Source: Luzula sylvatica
Taxonomy: Eukaryota; Streptophyta; Magnoliopsida; Poales; Juncaceae
DNA length: 64,000 nt
Reading direction: 5' to 3'
NCBI GenBank assembly: GCA_946800325.1
Contig: OX326958.1
Location: 64,894,366-64,958,365, forward strand
Under the pieces are notes generated by a model, which was not told the DNA's origin, ran no database searches, and was given only the letters and a program-made list of their open reading frames with translations. The translations under genes were made by a program, and so were the position numbers. Below, one piece after another: positions 1 through 11,539 of the stretch (position 1 is its first letter; each line of letters opens with the position of its first letter).

Positions 1-80
1 CTACGACGTTGCAAATGCTGCAATGCCCAATTTAAAGGTTCGACAAAGAAATATATTGTTCATTCCCTTACAGTTTAACA

Positions 81-205
81 ACATATTTTTTTAAGGAAGG
101 AAATAAAGAAAATTTACATGAGATTCATCATTGTGAAACTATTAAACATATTTTTTTTAGGCAATGAAATAGAGGAAATTTACATGAGATTCATCATTGT
201 GAAAT
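81..205. repeat. Short imperfect tandem duplication
   Basis: A unit of about 60 bp containing TTTACATGAGATTCATCATT is present twice in direct orientation, just outside the left end of the CACTA-like element. No coding potential is visible. Confidence 0.7.
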
Positions 206-437
206 TTTTTTTGTTTTATTAATTGAACGCACTGCAAGAAAATAGAGATTTGATGGCCTTTTAATGTGTTGGGAAGCCTTCAAATAGCCACCACATGTAA
301 ATAGTGGCTATTTAACAATTAGTCGTAGTAAAAGCAGTCGTTGAATGTTATTCCGGCACATTTTAGAATAGGTAGGCAAAAATAAAATTCCCAACACATT
401 TAATTGCCATTATTGAATTATAAACGGCACTTATAAG

Positions 438-600
438 CAGGGACGGAACCAGGACGGAATAATAGAGGGGGCCGAAATGATAGGGGGGGCCGAGAACGAG
501 TAATTATATACAATTTTTAACCTACAAATTATAATAACATATATAATTTATCTATATATACATAAGTGGGTAATTTTATGGGGGGGCTTAAGCCCCCACT

Positions 601-645
<45 letters not shown>

Positions 646-659
646 TAGATCCGTCCTTG
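438..659. mobile_element. hAT-type MITE with poly-C tract, 8-bp TSD
   Basis: The ends CAGGGACGGA and CCGTCCTTG (reverse complement CAAGGACGG) are flanked by CTTATAAG at 430-437 and 660-667, an 8-bp TSD as expected for hAT. The interior holds GGGGGCC words and an uninterrupted run of about 43 C at 603-645. The target is itself a perfect palindrome once the element is removed. Confidence 0.8.
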
Positions 660-1249
660 CTTATAAGTGCCGACATATCTGACTATTGCCATCTCTTTTA
701 AATGTCTTTATTCATTAATTCTACAAAAAATATAGCCAGTAATTTAACTTATTTGACCAACTATATTTTCTATAACATTTTCCGTGAATAATGATTAAAA
801 TTTGCTCCAACAAAATATAGATAAACAAGTCATTAATCACAAAACATTCATCCTATACAAATTCATGGGAAAATAATATAAAACAACCATTTTAGTTTCA
901 AAATAATCATTAACAATTTAATAGATGCACAATCGAATTTTGTATTTAATATATGCTAAAAAATATATAAATATATTATGACAGAAGAAAACAAAATATT
1001 GCAAGCTATAAACAAAATATTTCAAGCTATAAACAAAATATTTAAACAAAATGTATACGAGCATAACAAAAATAATACATTAACATATAATACTCCATCT
1101 AATAACTATAATTGTAGTTCTCGAAAAGATAATTGCTTGTATCATCGCGGAACACCGGTATTGGACATGTGTTGGCCGACACTACAACCTACAAATATAA
1201 TTTATTCCAAAAGTTAAAAAAGATTGAGTAAATCACACAATATTATAAT

Positions 1250-1815
1250 GGGGAATTCTTCAAAAAACCCCCCAACTTTTCTGAAAATTCTGAAAAATCC
1301 CCTATCTTTTTTAGATTCTCTAAAAAATCCCCTATATTTTTTGTTTCTTCAAAAACCCCCTAACTTTTTTAGATTCTCTCAAAAACCCCCTATCTTTTTA
1401 TTATGTTTTTAAAAAAATAACCATTATACCCTTTAGTTTTATTTTTTTAATTTCTATAATTTAATAAATAATGAATATATATTAAATTATTATAAAAAAA
1501 TTAAAAATAAATAATACATGATATTATAATATTATAATAAATAATATATAGTATTAAAATATTATAATAAATAATATATTGATATTAAAATATCATTTTC
1601 AACAATTATTATAATATTTTAATATCAATATATTATTTATTATAATAATTTAATATATATGTATTATTTATTATAATATTTTAATATCAATAAATAATAT
1701 ATGATATTAAATTAGAGGTTTTTTAGGGAATCTAAAAAAGATAGGGGGTTTTCTAAAAGTAGAGGGGGTTTTTCAGAATTTTCAGAAAAGTTGGGGGGTT
1801 TTTGAAGAATTCTCG
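1250..1815. mobile_element. Mutator-like MITE with ~100-bp TIRs, 9-bp TSD
   Basis: Both ends carry GAATTCTTCAAAAA followed by C-rich lines such as CCCCCCAACTTTTCTG and CCCCTATCTTTTTTAG, in inverted orientation over about 100 bp. TATTATAAT flanks the element at 1241-1249 and 1816-1824, a 9-bp TSD as expected for MULEs. The centre is AT-rich. A related single end lies in a neprosin intron near 57560-57675. Confidence 0.85.
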
Positions 1816-1824
1816 TATTATAAT

Positions 1825-2640
1825 AACAAGAAAACTGACAAAACATGCAAAATAAATTATCTTAACAATAATTAATTACAAAAAGATTTAGCTAAAAAAA
1901 TTACATTAAATTAGTAAAACTTACTTGTGTTATCTAGTCTAGGCAGAATACTAATGCTGCCGGAAATGCTCTTTTTACAGTGAGCCACGCTGCTTGCTTT
2001 TTTGCCATTCGATCTGTTTTTAACCATAGGATGACAGCCGTTCGATCGTACGCTTATAAGTTAAACCCTTCTCATTTACGGCTCATTTACGCGAAAGACG
2101 AAAGAGCAAAAAAGAACAGAAAAAAGCACCGCAAAAACCTAGCGGCGACCAAGCGGCAAGCGGCCACAGTCTAGGGAGATACCGGTGAGAAACGCACGCG
2201 AGAAAGGACGTCGACGGAGCTCTGGACCCTCATCAACACGCAAAAGAGCAAAAACTGAGCCTCTCTCTCCGCGCTGGCTCCTCTGCTTGGCTCTGGCGAT
2301 AAAACTTAGGTCAATTTCTTGCACAGGAAAGAGTGAGCCCCTCTTCTCTCTCGGTTTCGTGACAAGATTGTTTGTTAATTCTTTTCATCATTGGTTTTTT
2401 TCTTCAAGTTTGATTATTGCTATTATCGATTTTAGGTCGTTAACTAATTCTTTGATTAATTAGTTCATCAAAATTGCAAATTCGCTACAAGTTTTGTATG
2501 CTTTCTGCAAACCCATTCAACAAATTGCATTATTGAACCAAAAAAAAACAAATTTGGGACTTGCATAAACTGCCCATCCAATTCGTTTTGATCAATTTTG
2601 TTGATTTTTTGTAGTTTTGGTTTGCACATGATACAATACC
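1825..2640. other. Unassigned segment with a GC-rich, leader-like stretch
   Basis: 1930-2350 is clearly more GC-rich than its surroundings and includes CT-rich stretches, like a plant 5' leader or a captured exon. Short frames are open on both strands, but none resembles a protein I recognise and no convincing splice structure was found. It lies inside the CACTA-like element, so a captured host fragment is possible but unproven. Confidence 0.3.
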
Positions 2641-3109
2641 CGGAATGGAAGGAGCAATGAAAGGAAATGGGAGCGCACCTTCAGTGAAGACGAGAACGAG
2701 GTTATTAATTTCAGTTTTTATATATTTTATACCAATTTTTAATATATATAATAAAAAAAAAGTCTACACTTACAGAAATAATTTACATAATTGATACCGA
2801 AATGTATTTTTGTATGTATTTGAGTGAATAGATTGAGTGGGACCCACATGAAAAATTACCATATTTCATCTTTCGGTGTTAATTCGGTGAAATATTTATG
2901 TAGATGTAGAATTTTCCTATAATAAATGTCATGAATTTAGTATAAAATTATTTATTTGATTTGGTGGATTCGGAGTTTTCGAAAAGACCATTTTGGATCA
3001 TGCGGTGAACTAACTAACGTTTCGATATCTACCGATCTTGAGAGCGGTTTTATCAAGGGGTTAGTTTTATTAATTGTTCAAAAATCTGCAGTTCATTATT
3101 TAGTTTTAT

Positions 3110-3985
3110 TAGGGTTTTTTTTGTTATATTTCAGATTTTAGAAGGGGTATCCGATATTTTCAGCGATTGTGTCGAGTCGTTAATTTTCATTAATTTCAAA
3201 AAAATGTACGGTCTGTTCTTTAGTATTTGTTGAGATGTTTTGTTATTTTTCAGATTTTAGAATGGCGCCTTCCATATTTTCAGCGATTAGGTCAAGCGTT
3301 TAGCGTTAGCTAATTTTAAAAAGTACGGTTTATTTTTTAACTTTTACAGTTATTTTTATATCTTACAGATTTTATAAGGCTGACTTTTTAATTTTCCTCT
3401 TTTCTAGGGTACAATTGGTATTTTCAGATCTTAAAAGGACATTTTTGAAATTTTCAGCTTTTGGAGGGGCCAGTTTGCCTATTTTGAAGTATTACGGGTA
3501 TTTTTTACATTTCCAGCTTTTACTAGGGTATTTTTTTTATATATTCATATTTTACAAAGTTTACCTTGCAAGAAAAGGTAATTTCTTTATGTTAAAATTT
3601 TCAAACAGATCCAAAGCTTTTCTGATTATTAAAAATATGTTAAATGTTTTTGAAGGTTTGGACGCTCTTATTACTCTCTCAGCAAGAAGGGAGACATTTA
3701 CATGAAATGAATACGAATGAAAATCTTTTTAAGAAAAGCAACCAGATTAAAAGAGTTTATGTCAGGTATGATCTAATTTTTTTAATTTTCCTATTATTCG
3801 AATTAATACATTTTTTACATGTAATGATTATGTTTATAAGTATATGTAATACACAATTCAAATAAGGTGACCTCATGTTCTCAGATTTTACGAGGATATT
3901 TTAGAGGGGTGTTTTCACATTTTTCACATTTTGGAGCGGTACATTTCGTATTTGCAGGAAACTTTAAAGGATATTTTTGCAATTT
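3110..3985. repeat. Degenerate tandem repeat of TTTCAGATTTTA-type units
   Basis: Words such as ATTTTCAGATTTTA followed by GG-starting spacers recur. The clearest pair is at about 3128-3215 and 3250-3335, both running from CAGATTTTAGAA to GTACGG. The pattern resumes at 4375-4770 after the LINE insertion. No long ORF is conserved through it. Confidence 0.6.
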
Positions 3986-3989
3986 TCAA

Positions 3990-4373
3990 ATTTTGCAGCC
4001 AAACGCTCACCCAAATGTGGCTAAACAATAGGACACAAAGATCGAACCAAACAAAAAGCGGATGGGATAAACTCTTCATGGCGGGGGTCTGGAACATTTG
4101 GAAAAGAAGAAACAATGCAATATTTGCAAACAAGAGATGGTCTGCTACCTGCACCCTAAACAAGATACTCCTGGACGCACAAGGATGGTTCGAGGTGATG
4201 CAACAAAAGAATGGTCCGAGGTGATGTAGATAGGCTAAACTATGCCATTTGGGAATGATGAGTAGGGCTTAGGTAGTAACTTCCACTTGTACAGTGCCGT
4301 TTTAATACTATTAATATAAAATTCGGACAACGTAATTCATTGCTCACTCAAAAAAAAAAAAAAAAAAAAAAAA
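3990..4373 (+). mobile_element. 5'-truncated LINE (L1-type) 3' end with poly(A)
   Basis: The frame at about 4000-4224 encodes the C-terminal tail of a plant non-LTR reverse transcriptase ORF, recognisable by GVWNIWKRRNNAIF, the region after the zf-RVT domain. About 145 bp of 3' UTR follows and then an A tract of about 24 at 4350-4373. The upstream reverse transcriptase is missing, as usual for 5'-truncated LINE copies. The insertion sits inside the degenerate repeat, so its TSD cannot be told apart from background repetition. Confidence 0.75.
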
Positions 4374-4374
4374 T

Positions 4375-4770
4375 TCAAATTTCAGATTTTGCACATTATA
4401 ATATTTTACAGGTGTATTCTTTAATTTCAGATTTTAAGAAGGTTCAATTTCATCTTATTAGATTTTGCACAAGTTTTTCAAAAATTCAAATTGTAGAGTG
4501 GTATATTTCAGATTTCACGACGACATTTTAGAGGGGTGTTTTTACATTTTATCACATTCTTCAGGGGTACATTTGATATTTTTAGGAAGTTTTACAAGGG
4601 TATTATTGCAATTTTCAAATTTTATATACGTATTTGGATATTATCAGAATTTACAAGTGTATTTTTACAATTTCAGATCTTAAGAGGGTTGTACTTGACA
4701 TTTTTAGATTGGCTACGAGTTTTAAAATTTCCAGGTTATATAGTCGTATATTTCATACTCTCAGATTTTT
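4375..4770. repeat. Continuation of the degenerate TTTCAGATTTTA repeat
   Basis: The same family of words as at 3110-3985 (CAGATTTTAAGAAGG, TTTCAGATTTCACG, TTTTAGAGGGGTG) continues after the LINE poly(A), consistent with the LINE having landed within one array. Confidence 0.55.
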
Positions 4771-5187
4771 ATATAGTCGAATTGTAGTTTTTTGTAGTTA
4801 TTTTTATGCATATCATATCACCTCATATTGTGGTTCAATGCTACGATACTATTCAACAGTTATTTGTGTACATATTATCTCACATTCTTTTCTCAAATAC
4901 TTGATCCCGACGACATGTATACACAAGCCCCACTATCTCATTTCCGAATATCACCCAAAACGATAATCAAATTACACGTGCAATTCATATGCGCCATGGA
5001 ACTATGAAAACATAATCTCAAATTGTGTACCAAACAATTAACAATAGATAATTAGATATCAACAACGGATAGCATGCTAAAATAGAGAAGTATTCGCAAT
5101 CACAAACAATAACCATATACACATACCATGTGAACCCAAAAAAATAACGACTCATTGAAATTCAACAATTCCACACAACTAGGCACT

Positions 5188-5214
5188 CCCGCGCAATTGC
5201 GCGGGGGGGACTAG
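5188..5214 (+). mobile_element. Helitron 3' terminus (hairpin plus CTAG)
   Basis: A perfect palindromic hairpin, CCCGCGCAATTGCGCGGG at 5188-5205, is followed a few bases later by CTAG at 5211-5214 and then T. This is the standard Helitron 3' end (hairpin, short spacer, CTRR, insertion before T). A near-identical end is at 29282-29310. The matching 5' TC end could not be fixed; the AT-rich sequence from about 4770 to 5187 is probably its 3' portion. Confidence 0.7.
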
Positions 5215-5397
5215 TTTACTACTGTTTTGGCAAAGAAGATACTTTCGAAAATTAGGTACCCATGCAGGACCGTGTTTTTCAGGTTCCAAAAAATTGAGAT
5301 GCTTGGTTTATGCTCTTCCTCCCAATGCAAACTTAAACAGGGATGAGGACCCTTCATGAAAGAACACTTAATGGTCTTCTATACTTGAGATAATTTA

Positions 5398-6800
5398 GGG
5401 CATGTTTGGTTGAGTATTAGAAATTACATCAAGTAAATTAATTTTTCGCAAGTCGATTTTTCGGAAATGCAATTCAAATTCAAATGTTTGGATTTACGAA
5501 AGTGAAACTAATGTATTTATAGTTTTTATCAATGTTTTAAATTGCGATATAACGGTCCATTGCGCTTGGACCGTAGTTTACATATAATTACCGATATTGC
5601 GTGATATTGCAGCGATATTGCGGCATATTGCGGCGCTATTTAGTATGTTGCGGTGTTGCGTTTTATAAATGTTTATTGCGATTTGCGCTATGGCGGCGCA
5701 ATTGCGCCGCAATTTAAATCACTGGTTTTTATGTTTGGGTTGATGTAACTGAATTATTAAATTTCTAAATTTATATGTATTAAAATTTGAAAATAAATTT
5801 AGGGAAAATTTTATAAGAATACACATTATGTTTCATATTTACTACAATAAACCAAATTTTTTGAAAATTTGAGATATGACACTCTTGTAGAAATTGGTTT
5901 TTTCCTTGATATATTAATCCATATTGCACCCATATATATGTATGTCTAAAATCTATATTATTTGAAAAACACCAAAATAAATATTGTAATTTTTTATCAA
6001 ATGTTAATAAATCATATTTATAAGTATTTTATATCGAAAATAATCATATTTTTTCAAAGAAAATAATTTTGACATAAAAACTATTTTGTTCAAATATAAG
6101 TATGGATCATATTTTTATTTGATATCTAAAAAATTAATCAAACACAATAATTTAAATAAATAATATATATATAAATATTAATTTTGTATACATCATGTTT
6201 TAATATTCTCAAATACTAATAATTTTTTTAAATAATTTTTTTAATAGTTTTTGCAAATATTATTTATATTTAAAATATTTTCGGGTTTCTTTGAATTAGT
6301 AATGAGTCTAGCATTACATTTCATTAATAATTAGTAGAAAACACAAATATTAAAAATATATTTCATATTTACAAATATTAAGAAAATGACAAAATATTTA
6401 AAAATAATATTTAATATAATTTTAGTTATGTTGAGATTATGGTGATTGATTAGATTCTTATATTAATACAATGAAAATATAATTTATACTTATACTAAAA
6501 TGTAATAATTTCTTGTGGTATTTTCGAGCTGTGTCTATTTATTTATTTTGATTATTGTGAGTAGTGTTTATTTATTTATTCAGATTATTGTGCTTGATTA
6601 ATTTTGTAAGGGGAGGTTGTGTTGTGATGTATCTCCACTTCATGTAAATTGTGAGTAGTGTTTATTTTGATTTTAGTTATGTTGCAGGAAAAGTGAGAGA
6701 TAATGTAAGTCGACCTGCAGTAGTTTGACAAATTACATCAAACCAAACAACAAAAATAGACTAATGCAGTAGGTCGACTTACTGCAAAACAAACATGCCC
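5398..6800. mobile_element. PIF/Harbinger-like non-autonomous element, copy 1
   Basis: The termini GGGCATGTTTGGTTGAG and, reversed, GGGCATGTTTGTTTTGCAG are flanked by TTA at 5395-5397 and 6801-6803 (the TWA target duplication of PIF/Harbinger). The 1.4-kb interior is AT-rich with no transposase. A paralogous copy at 7321-8607 has the same ends and the same body but lacks the hAT MITE found here. Confidence 0.85.
5530..5724. mobile_element. hAT-type MITE, family A, inside Harbinger copy 1
   Basis: The ends CAATGTTTTAAATTGCG and, reversed, CAGTGATTTAAATTGCG bound a 195-bp segment rich in ATTGCG/CGCAAT words. GTTTTTAT flanks it (5522-5529 and 5725-5732), an 8-bp TSD. Harbinger copy 2 at about 7450 has a single GTTTTTAT and no insert, which is the empty site. 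Confidence 0.92.
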
Positions 6801-6803
6801 TTA

Positions 6804-7320
6804 GTGTAACTCGTCAAAGATCTCTGGTTGGTCCTAAATAAATTTTGTGGCGGCTTGGGAAGAGATCGATGGTTAGGGTTTTATAATGTAATATAAATAT
6901 AAGGTCTTATAATTTATGGTTTAGGAATATTTTGAGTGAAGTTTATGGTAATAAGTAATTAGTCTAATGATTTCATATTGTATTTTTTTCTTCCAAATAT
7001 ACCTTATGATTGCAAATGCACGAAATATGTAAAATCTTCAAAATGTTCCTAATTTGAACTACAAATTTTCATTTGTAGCAAGTAGCTTACTCCTTTGCTC
7101 CTTGGGATCCCTGTGGAATATGATATTTTAATGATATAATTTGTCCGGCAGTATATAAAGTTGTCAAATGTGTGCTCTTATGGAATATATGATAAGAGCT
7201 TTGTATTATTAGTGTTATTTAAAGGAGGTCAAATTTAACGACTATAAATTTGCCAACAATATTCAAATTACTAAATTTTGTTAGTTGATTGTATTAGATA
7301 ATACGCATTAACGACACTTA
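6804..7320. other. AT-rich spacer between the two Harbinger copies
   Basis: Nothing recognisable: no ORF with protein-like composition, no RNA gene and no clear terminal repeat. Confidence 0.5.
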
Positions 7321-8607
7321 GGGCATGTTTGGGTGACCGTGTTAGAAATTACCTGAAGTAAATTAACTTTCCGCAAGTCGACTTCCCGAAAATGTACTTC
7401 AAATTTAAATGTTTGGATTCACGAAAGTGAAATTACTGAATTTATAGTTTTTATGTTTGGGTTGATGTAATTGAATTATGAATTTCAAGTTTTATATCTA
7501 CTAAAATTTGCAAATAAATTTGGGCAAAATTTTATAAGAAGACAATATGTTTCAGATTTATTACAATAGACCAAAAAGTTTGAAAATTTGAGATATGACC
7601 CTCAGAGATGTAGAAATTGGTTTTTTCCTTGATATATTAACCCATATTGCATCCATATATATACCCATATTGTATCCATATATATGTATATCTAAAATCT
7701 ATATTATTTGAAAAAAAAATATCAAAATAAAAATCGTAATTTTTTTTATCAAATCTTAATAAATTAAAATTATAAGTATTTTATATCGAGAATAATTATA
7801 TTTTTCAAAGAAAATAATTTTGACATAAAAATTATTATGTTCAAGTATAAGTACGAATCATATTTTCATTTGATAACTAAAAAATTAATCAAACACAATA
7901 ATTTAAATGAAATATATAAATATTAATTTTGTATACATCATGTTTTAATATTCTGAAATACTAGTAATGTTTTAAAATAATTTATAATATTTCTCAATAT
8001 TTATAATTTTTTGCAAATATTAATTATATTTTAAAATATTTTCGTGTTTCTTTGGTATTGAGTCTAGCGTTACAGTTCATTACTAATTATTAGAAAACGC
8101 AAATATTTAAAATATAATTCATATTTATAAATATTAAGAAAATGACAAAATAATTAGAAATATTTTAAAATAATATATAAAATCAATATTTAAAATAATT
8201 TTAGCTATTTTGAGATTATGGTGATTAATTATATCCTTATATTAACACAATGAAAATATAATTTATACTTATATTTAAATGTAATAATTTCTTGACGTAG
8301 ATTTGTGTTTATTTATTTATTTAGATTAGTGTGGGCGGTGTTTATTTATTTATTCAGATTATTGTGCTTGATTAATTTTTTAAATTAACATAATGAAAAT
8401 ATAATCCCTATTTAAGGAGAGGTTATGTTGTGATGTATCTCCACTTGATGTAAATTTGAGGGGAAGTTGAGTTGCAGGAAAAGAGAGAGACAATGTAAGT
8501 TGACTTGCAGTAGTTTGGCAAATTACATCAAACCAAACAACAAAAAATAGATTAATGCAGTAGTTTGACTTACAATCTGACTGAGTTACTGCAAAACAAA
8601 CATGCCC
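7321..8607. mobile_element. PIF/Harbinger-like non-autonomous element, copy 2
   Basis: It begins GGGCATGTTTGGGTGAC and ends with CATGCCC, flanked by TTA at 7318-7320 and 8608-8610. The body aligns with 5398-6800 throughout but has no hAT MITE, so it records the pre-insertion state of that copy. No coding region remains. Confidence 0.85.
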
Positions 8608-8993
8608 TTACAACATTTTGCCGTGAAAAAGTATGCCAACATCTTGTGAAATTTAGCCAGCTTTACTCTAAGTTGGCATTTCCTTAAAATGCCAAGAAAA
8701 GAGTTTTCTATGGCATTTTTTATAATTGGCCGGTTTTATGGTACATTTAAAGACCAATTTGTGAATATGTCGGTAATATGAGTGCATTCGACGGCTTATA
8801 GCTTCAAGTGTCGAGCAATTTGTGTCGGAAAAAACCATTTTTCTTGTAGTGACGCTTAAACGTTTTTTCTAATTTATTTAGTTTGGATTTAACACTGCAT
8901 GTGATTTGGCTGAGACACAACATCTAACAAAAATCATTTTCTTTTCTTGTAATCGATACAAAAATATTTCACATTAATGGTATTACATAGGGG

Positions 8994-9477
8994 CAGACCG
9001 GCCCTGGAATAAGCTCGGCAAATCCACGGACTGGACACCATTTGGGTTGAGACACCATTTAATGATTTAGTATGTATACTATGTTCTGATTTAAATCATA
9101 AATACGATATAGCAAAATTGGTAGATAACTTAATTATGATTTAATTATGATTTCATAGATCATGAGTTGAAGATCCGAATATCTATTTTTTGGTTATTTG
9201 TAATTTTAAGGATTTTGTATGGTTTATTTATATTTTCAATCTTACTTAATAACTACTAATTATAATTTTTAAAATAAAATTATAACAATGATTAATGAAA
9301 AATAATTTTCTACTAAACGTTATCTTGAAGAAAAAAAAAATATGAAAATAATAGCATGTTCAATTATTTTTTTTATTAGTTTTTTACTTTTCCTTTTATG
9401 AGGAGATGATTTTTTGATTATTCGAATAACCGGTACATATTCGGGCTAGGGCAACCCAAATCTCGGGGCCGGTCCTG
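8994..9477. mobile_element. hAT-like element with CAGxACCGGCCC ends
   Basis: The left end CAGACCGGCCCTGG and the reversed right end CAGGACCGGCCCCGAG form imperfect TIRs around an AT-rich 484-bp body. The flanks ACATAGGG and ACATGGGC look like a decayed 8-bp TSD. A related end, CAGGGCCGGTCCGAGAG, occurs at about 21778. Confidence 0.6.
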
Positions 9478-9486
9478 AACATGGGC

Positions 9487-10060
9487 ACCGTGATAGTATT
9501 ACGAAAACCAATTAAGGCGGCATTGATGAGGTCTTTTTTTAACTCATTCAAAGATTAAGATTACTAAATATGGTATAATGATTAAGTAGGGATATCCGTC
9601 CACGGAGAATATATGCGTTATTAGATTCTAACTAATTCAAATTATAGTCAAATTTCTTGAAACTTTCAAATATTGTTCATTATCCTATATTTGATCTCTG
9701 GTAAAAATTTGGTACAATTTAGATGAATAGATAACGAGTTATGGATAAATTACAAATCAGTCTCTGACATATTTGCGAAAAATATTCAATAAAATTTTGG
9801 ATACCGAATTGTTTCTGAATTGTTTTGAAAAGATTATATCTTTTTATCTAGTGATATCAGACTCCACGGTGGATAATATCCAGTGATAACAAGCCAGGTG
9901 TGCCGGTCCATAGCATGACATATTGACATGTTCTCCCTGCCTTGTCCGTAGTGTTGTTCTCTTCATTATTTCAACTAGAGTACATGTTTTTGAGAAAGAA
10001 AGTCCTTATTCCCAAGCTTAATATTATTTATTTATTAACATATAAACTATGGTCTATAGA
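9487..10060. other. Unassigned AT-rich sequence
   Basis: No coding, RNA or repeat feature could be supported here. Confidence 0.4.
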
Positions 10061-10067
10061 TAGGGTG

Positions 10068-10445
10068 TCAACGATTCGGATACGGTTCGGATAGTCGTCA
10101 TATTAAATTCATATCTATATTTTTTTTCGGATACGGATCCGAATACGAAACTATCCGGATCCGGATACGGTTCGTATATTAAACGAATACGGATACAGAT
10201 ATGGATTCTATAATTCGAATAATAAATGTATAATATGATATAATATCCGAACCGTTTACAAATTTTATTCGGATCCGAATAATATCCTGATCATATTCGA
10301 ATCCATAAAAAATTTAGCTCCTAGATCGAGATTCATACTCGTAAAATCGGATACGGTTTCGAATCCGATTATATCTGGATCCGAATTTTTTTTTTTTAAT
10401 CCGGATATTTTTTTGGATACGGTTCGGATCGGTTCGGACAATATT
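10068..10445. repeat. GGATACGGTTCGGAT-rich degenerate repeat
   Basis: Words of the type GGATACGGTTCGGAT, GGATCCGAATA and their complements recur many times in both orientations, giving a low-complexity block with AT-rich interruptions. No ORF. It shares GGATAC words with the pair at 49632 and 53098 but is not clearly the same element. Confidence 0.6.
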
Positions 10446-10602
10446 CGCTCCCTTGATCTACGGGTCTCTTTTATTTATATCCAATGAAGATCCATAATAT
10501 TGAAAATTGGACTACAGTATTTACTCACTTAATATATTCAATAGAATTCTTGTAATTTTCATAGATAATTTTTATAATTTATTTGACAAAGAGCTATAAC
10601 TT

Positions 10603-10735
10603 GGCCCATTGAAGGCCCATAATCTTGTCAAAATGGCCCGTTACACGAATTTATACACCGTTATATCCACAACTAACCCTTTGTAAATGGCACTGGAGAT
10701 GTCCAGTTACAGAGAAACCCTGCAAAACCCTCCAT
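10603..10735 (+). promoter_or_regulatory. Site II / telo-box promoter of the CMSS1-like gene
   Basis: TTGGCCCATTGAAGGCCCAT (10603-10622) contains two GGCCCA site II-type boxes, and GAAACCCTGCAAAACCCT follows at about 10713. The pair of site II and telo-box (AAACCCT) motifs is known from plant ribosome-biogenesis promoters. This fits the neighbouring CMSS1-like exons. Confidence 0.5.
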
Positions 10736-11514
10736 TTCTCCTCTTACCTAGGCAACGAAAAACCTCGAGCTGGATCAACAATGGTGAGCGACAAATCCAA
10801 AACCCGAAGACCAAGCTCTCTCCTCTCGAATTCGATGCTTATATGGTATTGCAATTTTCTTTGATCTCATCTCTTGGTGTTTTGGGCTTTATAATTCTTT
10901 GGTCTCATGGTGCTGCTAAACTTTTCGCGAAGCATTTGAAAGTGGAACAACAGGTACAATTTACAATTTCATTTTTTTTCCAATTAAACTCAATTAAGTA
11001 AACTCGATTTATCATAATTCACTATACAGGTGACATTGCTGAAGGATCGAGTTAATATCGCTTGTGGTACACCGAGCAGGTACTTTATGTTTATTTTTCC
11101 CTTGATTTTCATTTTTGTTTTCTCTCAGTTAGAAACTAAAATAAGTTGAAATTTAATAAATGATTTTACGAACAGGATTAAGAAGTTAATTGATATGGAA
11201 GCTCTATCATTATCGCGATTAAAATTGATTGTACTAGACATGCAAAACGACACAAAGGCTTTCTCTTTATTTACACTTCCCCAAGTCAGGTACTTTTTTT
11301 AATTTTAACCCGTTCTTTTCCCCGTTGGAAATTGCCAATTTAGCCCTTTATGTACTCAAAATAACTTGTTTATTTTCGTCTTTATAGTACCGAGTTTTGG
11401 GACTTGTACAAGAGCCATTTAGAAGAGAAGGTTACTAAAGTAAACACAAATATCTGTTTCTACGGTGCCGTTCCAAATAAAGAAATAAACAAAGCTTTCA
11501 AGTCTGATGAATGA
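10687..11514 (+). pseudogene. CMSS1-like (Cms1) gene, internally deleted
   Basis: Four in-frame exons with GT-AG introns: up to 10953, 11030-11079, 11176-11289 and 11388-11514 (stop TGA). Together they read KLFAKHLKVEQQ, then LLKDRVNIACGTPSRIKKLI, then a segment with LIVLDMQNDTKAFSLFTLPQ and EFWDLYKSHLEEKV. This matches my memory of the C-terminal half of the plant Cms1/CMSS1 family, a helicase-like ribosome small-subunit factor. The middle of the protein is absent: the frame before HGAAKLF is hydrophobic and does not look like the family. The ATG that best suits a real N-terminus (10781, starting MVSDKSKTRRP) lies in another frame. Splice sites and the 3' exons are intact, so the damage is a deletion or frameshift near the front. 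Family assignment is by recollection of the motif pattern only. Confidence 0.6.
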
Positions 11515-11539
11515 TGGTAACCTGCTTTCGCGCTCGATC

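Larger units (their letters stand above)
230..8851. mobile_element. Degenerate CACTA-like (CMC) DNA transposon hosting nested elements
   Basis: The left end reads CACTGCAAGAAAAT and the right end reads ATTTTTCTTGTAGTG, whose reverse complement starts CACTACAAGAAAAAT. Both are directly flanked by ACG (227-229 and 8852-8854), the 3-bp target duplication expected for CACTA elements. Just inside both ends are short repeated words such as TGCCGA, GCCAT and TTGGCA in both orientations, typical of CACTA subterminal repeats. No transposase is readable. The interior is largely other elements: an hAT MITE, a Mutator-type MITE, a LINE end, a Helitron end and two Harbinger elements. The first TIR has drifted from CACTA to CACTG. 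The ends and TSD are seen directly; that they belong to one element is an inference, because so much is nested inside. Confidence 0.65.
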
